Shown: piece after piece, positions 59,894 through 64,000 of the stretch
Layout: each line of letters begins with the position of its first letter
Numbering within the stretch: the stretch's first letter is position 1
Assembly: GCF_017301735.1 (NCBI RefSeq)
Contig: NZ_CP071090.1
Span: forward strand, 10,826,001 to 10,890,000
DNA length: 64,000 nt
Source: Pyxidicoccus parkwaysis
GTDB taxonomy: Bacteria > Myxococcota > Myxococcia > Myxococcales > Myxococcaceae
Direction of reading: 5' to 3'
The notes under the pieces: generated by a model
Told to the model about the DNA's origin: nothing
Database searches by the model: none
Seen by the model: only the letters and a program-made list of their open reading frames with translations
Made by a program: the position numbers and the translations under genes

Positions 59894-60390
59894 ATGCAAC
59901 GCCGATACGGAATCAGAAGGGGGAGCCAACGAACGCGGACGCCTCAGCGGCACAGAAGCCACGGGCCACACTGACGGACGCGGACTTCCTCGCGGCGGTG
60001 GAGGCGGCGACATACCCGGGCGCGGACTTCCGGCACCGCGCGCACGTGAGGCTCGCCTGGCTGTGCCTGCGCGAGCACGGCTTCGAGTCCGGCCTCGAGC
60101 GCGTGCGCACCCTCATCCAGCGATACGCGGCGGCGCTCGGAGCGACGGGCAAGTACCACGAGACGCTCACCCGGGCCTGGGCGGAGCTGGTGCAGGTGGG
60201 GCTCGAAGCAGCGCCGGGCCACACGTCCTTCGACGCCTTCCTGGACGCGAGGCCCGAGCTCACGGACTCGCGCCTCCTGGACCGGCACTACCGCAAGGAG
60301 ACGCTGGACTCACCAGAAGCGCGCGCCGGCTGGGTGCCGCCGGACGTGGCACCGTTGCCGCCGCGCAAGCCGCGAACCGGCGCGGAGTGA
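59890..60390 (+). CDS. small protein coupled to marR, unknown function
   Basis: 166 residues, soluble, overlaps marR by 4 bases. The motifs ADFRHRAHVRLAWLCLREHG and ATGKYHETLTRAW carry several His (HRAH, YHET) that could bind a metal or cofactor; this pattern occurs in a widespread but uncharacterised family (from memory). The Pro-rich C-terminus looks disordered. It probably acts in the response controlled by the MarR protein. It ends one base before the convergent NTF2-like gene. Confidence 0.75.
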   Translation: MNATPIRNQKGEPTNADASAAQKPRATLTDADFLAAVEAATYPGADFRHRAHVRLAWLCLREHGFESGLERVRTLIQRYAAALGATGKYHETLTRAWAELVQVGLEAAPGHTSFDAFLDARPELTDSRLLDRHYRKETLDSPEARAGWVPPDVAPLPPRKPRTGAE

Positions 60391-60391
60391 C

Positions 60392-60874
60392 TCAAGGCCC
60401 CTGGAGGCCGCGGTCCTTCATGAACTTGTCGAGGCTGGCCGCAGCCGTTCCCTGGACCTTCTTCTTCAGCAGCGGAGTCCACCCGAGCACCAGTCCAATG
60501 GGCCCGAGCGCCTGGCGCGACCACGCGTGGAAATTGAAGTGGTCGCGGTGGCGGACAATCTTCCCGTCGCGGAACTCGAACTCGGCGTCGATGCGGTTGA
60601 TGACCTTCCGGCCGGTGGTGCTGAAGGTGTAGTGCGCATCCCAGTGGGCGCGGCCGGTGCGGTCATCGGCCTGGACGTCGCGGAAGGTGAGCTCCAGGTC
60701 CTTGCCGCGCTCGATGAGCATGGTCCACATGGCGGTGGCGCGGCCGTAGCGCAGGCCGACGAAGGCCTCGTCGGTGAACTCGACGTCGGGGTGGTAGCAG
60801 GCGGCCATCCCCTTCGCGTCGCGCTTCTGGAACGCGGAGTAGAAGTCCGTGATGAGCTGGGAGTGCGGATGCAT
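60392..60874 (-). CDS. NTF2-like / SnoaL-like protein
   Basis: 160 residues. N-terminal LITDFYSAFQKRDAKGMAACYHPDVEFTDEAFVGL is the usual NTF2/SnoaL start (small cone-shaped fold), and RVINRIDAEFEFRDGKIVRHRDHFNFHAW the end. Such proteins are isomerases, hydrolases or simple ligand-binding proteins; active residues cannot be assigned here. Stop codons of this and the preceding convergent gene are one base apart (60390/60392), so no terminator is between them. Confidence 0.88.
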   Translation of the reverse strand: MHPHSQLITDFYSAFQKRDAKGMAACYHPDVEFTDEAFVGLRYGRATAMWTMLIERGKDLELTFRDVQADDRTGRAHWDAHYTFSTTGRKVINRIDAEFEFRDGKIVRHRDHFNFHAWSRQALGPIGLVLGWTPLLKKKVQGTAAASLDKFMKDRGLQGP

Positions 60875-61031
60875 GTGGCAGGTGTAGCAGACCTGTCAGT
60901 GTGCGTGCGCCAACTGTCGGGCGTTCACCTGCCGCCGCGAGCCGTCGCCTGGGAACGCTGTCCACGGACTGGCACGTACTTACCTCCCCCGACACAGCGC
61001 CGCATGGCGCGGCGCCGGAAGGGGTGGGCAC

Positions 61032-62390
61032 ATGGGGAGTCCGAAGCGCGGCGGCACTGTGGGAGCGCTGCTGGCCGCGATGGTGACGGTGGTGGCGGCG
61101 CTGCCCGGAATCGCGGGGGCACAGGTCTTTTCTCCGGCGCGCAGCCTGACGACGACGGCGGCGGGCTACCAGGAGCCGCAGGTGTCCGCGCTGGGCTCCG
61201 ACGTACACGTGGCCTGGGTGGACGCGGCCACGGGGGGCGGGGACGTGTACTACCGGCGCAGCACGGATGGCGGAGCCAGCTTCGGTCCGGTGCGAAACCT
61301 CAGCGGGGGGGGAGTCACCTCGGAGGAGGAGGCGCACGACGTGCGGGTGCTCGCGCTGGGAGAGCGCGTCTACGTGACGTGGGTGGAGGGTGGCCTGCGC
61401 TTCCGCTCGAGCGATGACCGTGGCGTCACCTTCGGCCCCGTGCTCGAGCTGACGAGCCATCCCCAGGGAGGCCTCCGGCTCGCGGCCAGCGGCGACGACG
61501 TCTACATGGGCTGGTACCGCACGGCCGAGGACGAGGTCGGCGACGTCCTCTTCGTTCGAAGCCCGGTGGCGGGGCACGTCTTCGCGGACGTCGACGTGCT
61601 GAGCGAGAACCGCCGCTACGGCGGAGTGGAGCTGGCCGCACGGGGCGACAACGTCTACGTGCTCTGGGACGACGGAGGCTCCAACGACGGCGCGGACCTC
61701 TTCTTCCGTCGCAGCACGGACGCGGGAGTCACCTTCGGGCCCATCCAGCGCCTCACCCAGACGGACGGCGAGTCGGGAGAGCAGGAGCTCGCGGTGCTGG
61801 GCAACAGCGTCTACGTGGTCTGGAGCGAGTGCGCCTTCCCCACGTGCGAGGTGCGCCTGCGCAGGAGCACGGACGCCGGTGCCACCTTCGGCCCGGACGT
61901 GAAGGTGAGCCAGTCGCCGGCCCGGGCCTTCTCCCCGAGAGTCGCGGTGCGGGACTCGCGGGTGTTCGTGTCCTGGGTGGGCCAGACGCAGGATGTGTAT
62001 GAGTCGGACGTGTACCTCTCGATGAGCCTGGACGGGGGCGTCACCTTCGCCGCGCCGGTGAATGTGAGTCATTCGGCCGCGGACTCGAGGGACGCGCGGC
62101 TCGTCCCGGCGGGCGCGGGTGTGAGGCTCGTCTGGACGGAGGGCTACAACGGCGAGCGGGACGTCTACACGCGGGCCACATTGGGCTTCGGCCTGACGCT
62201 GGGGGCGGCGGAGAACCTGAGCCGTACGGCGGGGGACTCGGGGGAGGCCTCCATCGCCACCTCGCGGTGCGGAACCCAGGCGCACGTCGTCTGGCTGGAG
62301 TGGGCGGAGTCGGGCAACTCGGTGCGGTACCGGCGGGCCTCGCTGCCCTTCTCGTCCCTCTACTGCGCGCTGCTCCCGGAGGCCCGCTGA
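61032..62390 (+). CDS. exported BNR/Asp-box repeat protein, sialidase-like
   Basis: 452 residues. Signal peptide 1-30 (AALPGIAGAQV). Five Asp-box-like motifs at regular ~50-80-residue spacing: STDGGASFGPV, SSDDRGVTFGPV, STDAGVTFGPI, STDAGATFGPD, SLDGGVTFAAP. These make a six-bladed beta-propeller as in sialidases. The catalytic Arg triad and the Glu/Tyr of true sialidases cannot be identified, so it may be a binding protein. A single conserved Cys pair (CAFPTC) and C-terminal Cys (SLYCALL) are present. Confidence 0.82.
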   Translation: MGSPKRGGTVGALLAAMVTVVAALPGIAGAQVFSPARSLTTTAAGYQEPQVSALGSDVHVAWVDAATGGGDVYYRRSTDGGASFGPVRNLSGGGVTSEEEAHDVRVLALGERVYVTWVEGGLRFRSSDDRGVTFGPVLELTSHPQGGLRLAASGDDVYMGWYRTAEDEVGDVLFVRSPVAGHVFADVDVLSENRRYGGVELAARGDNVYVLWDDGGSNDGADLFFRRSTDAGVTFGPIQRLTQTDGESGEQELAVLGNSVYVVWSECAFPTCEVRLRRSTDAGATFGPDVKVSQSPARAFSPRVAVRDSRVFVSWVGQTQDVYESDVYLSMSLDGGVTFAAPVNVSHSAADSRDARLVPAGAGVRLVWTEGYNGERDVYTRATLGFGLTLGAAENLSRTAGDSGEASIATSRCGTQAHVVWLEWAESGNSVRYRRASLPFSSLYCALLPEAR

Positions 62391-62632
62391 GCCAGCCGGA
62401 CCTGTCTCCGTCCTGGAACAGCACCGCCGGGGCCGGGAAATCGGGCCCCGGCGCGGCTGCCTCCCGAGCAGAGTGGGGGAGGGCCTGGCCCCCAGGGGAC
62501 AGCAAGGAGGCCTGGGACGCGGCGGAGACGTCGGGTCCGGGGCCGTCCGGAGGGCGGGGGCTGTACGCAGTTGGACCGTTGCCATGCGGAATGGCGCGGC
62601 GGCGGACGGGCGTGCATGGCAGATTCGGGCCC

Positions 62633-63139
62633 ATGGCTCGCGACATCGTCATCTGGCCCCACAAGGTACTCACCTCGCCCACGAAGCCCGTGACGGACTT
62701 TGGCCCCTCGCTCCAGAAGCTGCTGGAGGAGATGGCCGAGTCGATGAAGGAAGCAGAGGGCATCGGCATCGCCGCCAACCAGGTCGGCGAGCCGCTGCGC
62801 GTGGCGTTGGTGGGACGCGAGGACGGCACGTCCTTCGAAATCGTCAACCCGCAGATGTTGGAGAAGAAGGAGCCCGTCACGATGGAGGAGGGCTGCCTCT
62901 CCGTCCCCCGGGAGTGGGAGAAGTGCCCGCGCTTCCACCGGGTGAAGGTGCGCTACCAGGACAAGACGGGCGAGTGGCACGAGCTGGAGGCGGAGGGCCG
63001 GCTCGCGCACGTGCTGCAGCATGAAATCGACCACCTGGACGGGCACGTCTTCGTGGACCACCTGTCCAGCCTCAAGCGCAGCCTCATCCTGGGGCGGATG
63101 CAGAAGCTCCAGAAGGCGAAGGCCCGCCAGAAGAGCTAG
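62633..63139 (+). CDS. def: peptide deformylase
   Basis: 168 residues from ATG 62633. Three catalytic motifs: GIGIAANQVG (motif 1; usual GxGLAAxQ), EGCLSVP (C88, motif 2) and HEIDHLDG (H130-E131-xx-H134, motif 3). Fe/Zn-dependent removal of the formyl group from N-terminal Met of new proteins. The Leu-to-Ile change in motif 1 and the Trp/Glu after EGCLSVPR are common in type-2-like variants. Gene stands between the BNR protein and the hydroxylase-like gene, 23 bases from the latter; fmt is not adjacent, so it may be a second deformylase copy. Confidence 0.92.
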   Translation: MARDIVIWPHKVLTSPTKPVTDFGPSLQKLLEEMAESMKEAEGIGIAANQVGEPLRVALVGREDGTSFEIVNPQMLEKKEPVTMEEGCLSVPREWEKCPRFHRVKVRYQDKTGEWHELEAEGRLAHVLQHEIDHLDGHVFVDHLSSLKRSLILGRMQKLQKAKARQKS

Positions 63140-63162
63140 CGTCGGGACATACGGGGGGAGCC

Positions 63163-63891
63163 ATGGCCACGGACACCATTCCCGAGCGGGTGAAGGCCTT
63201 CCGCGAGGCGTACCGCGAGAAGTATGTGAGCCCCCGCTACTCGGGGCATGCGCACTTCGCCTTCACCAGCCTGGGGTCACTGGCGGCCATCGGCTTCTCG
63301 CTCTCCAGGCTGGACTCGGTGCGGCCCCTGGAGTGGCTGACGGTGCCCGCGGTCTTCCTCCTGGGGAACGTCGTGGAGTTCCTAGGCCACCGGGGCCCCA
63401 TGCACCACCGCCGGCGAGGGCTGGGGCTGCTCTTCAAGCGGCACACCGAGCAGCACCATCGCTACTTCACCCACGACGCGCTCGCCTACGAGTCCGCCCG
63501 CGACGTGAAGATGGTGCTCTTCCCGCCCGTGCTGCTGCTCTTCTTCCTGGGAGCCATCGCCACGCCGCTGGCGGCGCTGTGCTTCGCGCTCGTCTCGCCG
63601 AACGTGGGCTGGCTCTTCGCGGCCTCGGCGGTGGGCTACTACCTCTCCTACGAGTGGCTCCACTTCTGCCACCACCTGCCCCCCGAGCACCCGGTGGCCC
63701 GGCTCCCACTCATGGCCCGGCTGCGGCGCCACCACCAGACGCACCACGACCCGTCGAAGATGCAGCGGTACAACTTCAACATCACCTTTCCGCTCTCCGA
63801 CTGGCTCTTTGGGACCGCCTGGCGGCCGGGAGCTCCAAGTCCTGAAGATCATCCAGACCCTTCGAGCTCCCGGGCCGGACTGGACGCCTGA
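63163..63891 (+). CDS. fatty-acid-hydroxylase superfamily membrane protein
   Basis: 242 residues. Four hydrophobic segments and the His boxes of the integral-membrane di-iron family: HRGPMHH, HTEQHH, HFCHH and HHQTHH. The last two correspond to HxxHH motifs of sterol desaturase/fatty acid hydroxylase. It should hydroxylate or desaturate a lipid with O2 and an electron donor. Substrate unknown. A short tail (PSPEDHPDPSSSRAG) is disordered. ATG at 63163 after GGGGGGAG. Confidence 0.87.
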   Translation: MATDTIPERVKAFREAYREKYVSPRYSGHAHFAFTSLGSLAAIGFSLSRLDSVRPLEWLTVPAVFLLGNVVEFLGHRGPMHHRRRGLGLLFKRHTEQHHRYFTHDALAYESARDVKMVLFPPVLLLFFLGAIATPLAALCFALVSPNVGWLFAASAVGYYLSYEWLHFCHHLPPEHPVARLPLMARLRRHHQTHHDPSKMQRYNFNITFPLSDWLFGTAWRPGAPSPEDHPDPSSSRAGLDA

Positions 63892-64000
63892 GCGGGCCTG
63901 CTCGTCAGGTCTCCGAGCGGTAAGCTTCGAAAATTGCTGGGGGAAGTGGGTTTCGGGGGAGGGGGGTTAACACCCCAAAACGGGCTGCATATATCCCCGT

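Noticed and set aside
60970..60984. Possible sigma-54 promoter (TGGCACGTACTTACC)
   Set aside because: The -24 half is good, but the -12 element reads TTACC or TACC instead of TTGC and lacks the GC dinucleotide at the required spacing.

Overview
The window is very GC-rich and reads as a myxobacterial chromosome segment (Myxococcus, Corallococcus or Pyxidicoccus type; inferred). The pointers are a DUF2378/TIGR02265 protein, Cys-rich 'DxGxDxG' lipoproteins, Ser/Thr kinases, many hybrid two-component proteins, a polymorphic-toxin lipoprotein, and dense ATGA-overlapping operons. I see no rRNA, tRNA or CRISPR array.

Left part (1-16.3 kb): a partial GAF sensor protein; an exported redox operon (four-helix b561-like protein, YceI, a double-Rieske Tat lipoprotein); a CBS-domain protein; and then the most novel-looking item, three small genes (5182-6009, minus strand) for paralogous 56-59-residue peptides. 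These share a canonical double-glycine leader and Cys-rich tails, and the array contains two factor-independent terminators. Next come an ArsA-like ATPase pair, two uncharacterised proteins, a tandem pair of zinc-ribbon membrane proteins, a 68-bp tandem repeat, two Ser/Thr kinase-like proteins (one with a broken DFG motif) and two paralogous XRE regulators.

Toxin region (16.4-20.9 kb): an exported barrel-like protein, a lipoprotein ending in a Tox-REase-5-like nuclease domain, and an Imm52-like immunity protein. A decayed second copy of the lipoprotein N-terminus follows, then an orphan small gene. The layout recalls the SitBAI kin-discrimination loci of Myxococcus. A fibro-slime/Cys-repeat lipoprotein lies downstream on the other strand.

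Signalling cassette (23.5-29.7 kb): a GAF histidine kinase, a lone receiver, a hybrid kinase with two receivers, and a REC-HPt-REC-REC-GGDEF diguanylate cyclase. They are co-directional and tightly packed, and look like one phosphorelay ending in c-di-GMP. A decayed Uma2-like gene follows.

LVIVD array (30.2-40.7 kb): six tandem paralogous lipoprotein genes on the minus strand, each a predicted beta-propeller of LVIVD repeats with the same N-terminal signature.

Right part (40.7-64 kb): an ATPase-TruB-GNAT operon; a His/Pro-rich protein with four 98-residue repeats; a strong bidirectional terminator facing transketolase; a MoxR-VWA pair; an AT-hook/zinc-finger protein; a Gly-rich protein with an SSB-type acidic tail; a MASE1 histidine kinase; a KAS III-DUF2378 operon; a metallophosphoesterase-like protein that has lost most of its metal ligands; a MarR regulator with a perfect palindromic operator; an NTF2-like protein; a BNR-repeat exported protein; peptide deformylase; and a fatty-acid-hydroxylase-family membrane protein. 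The last ~110 bases hold no gene.
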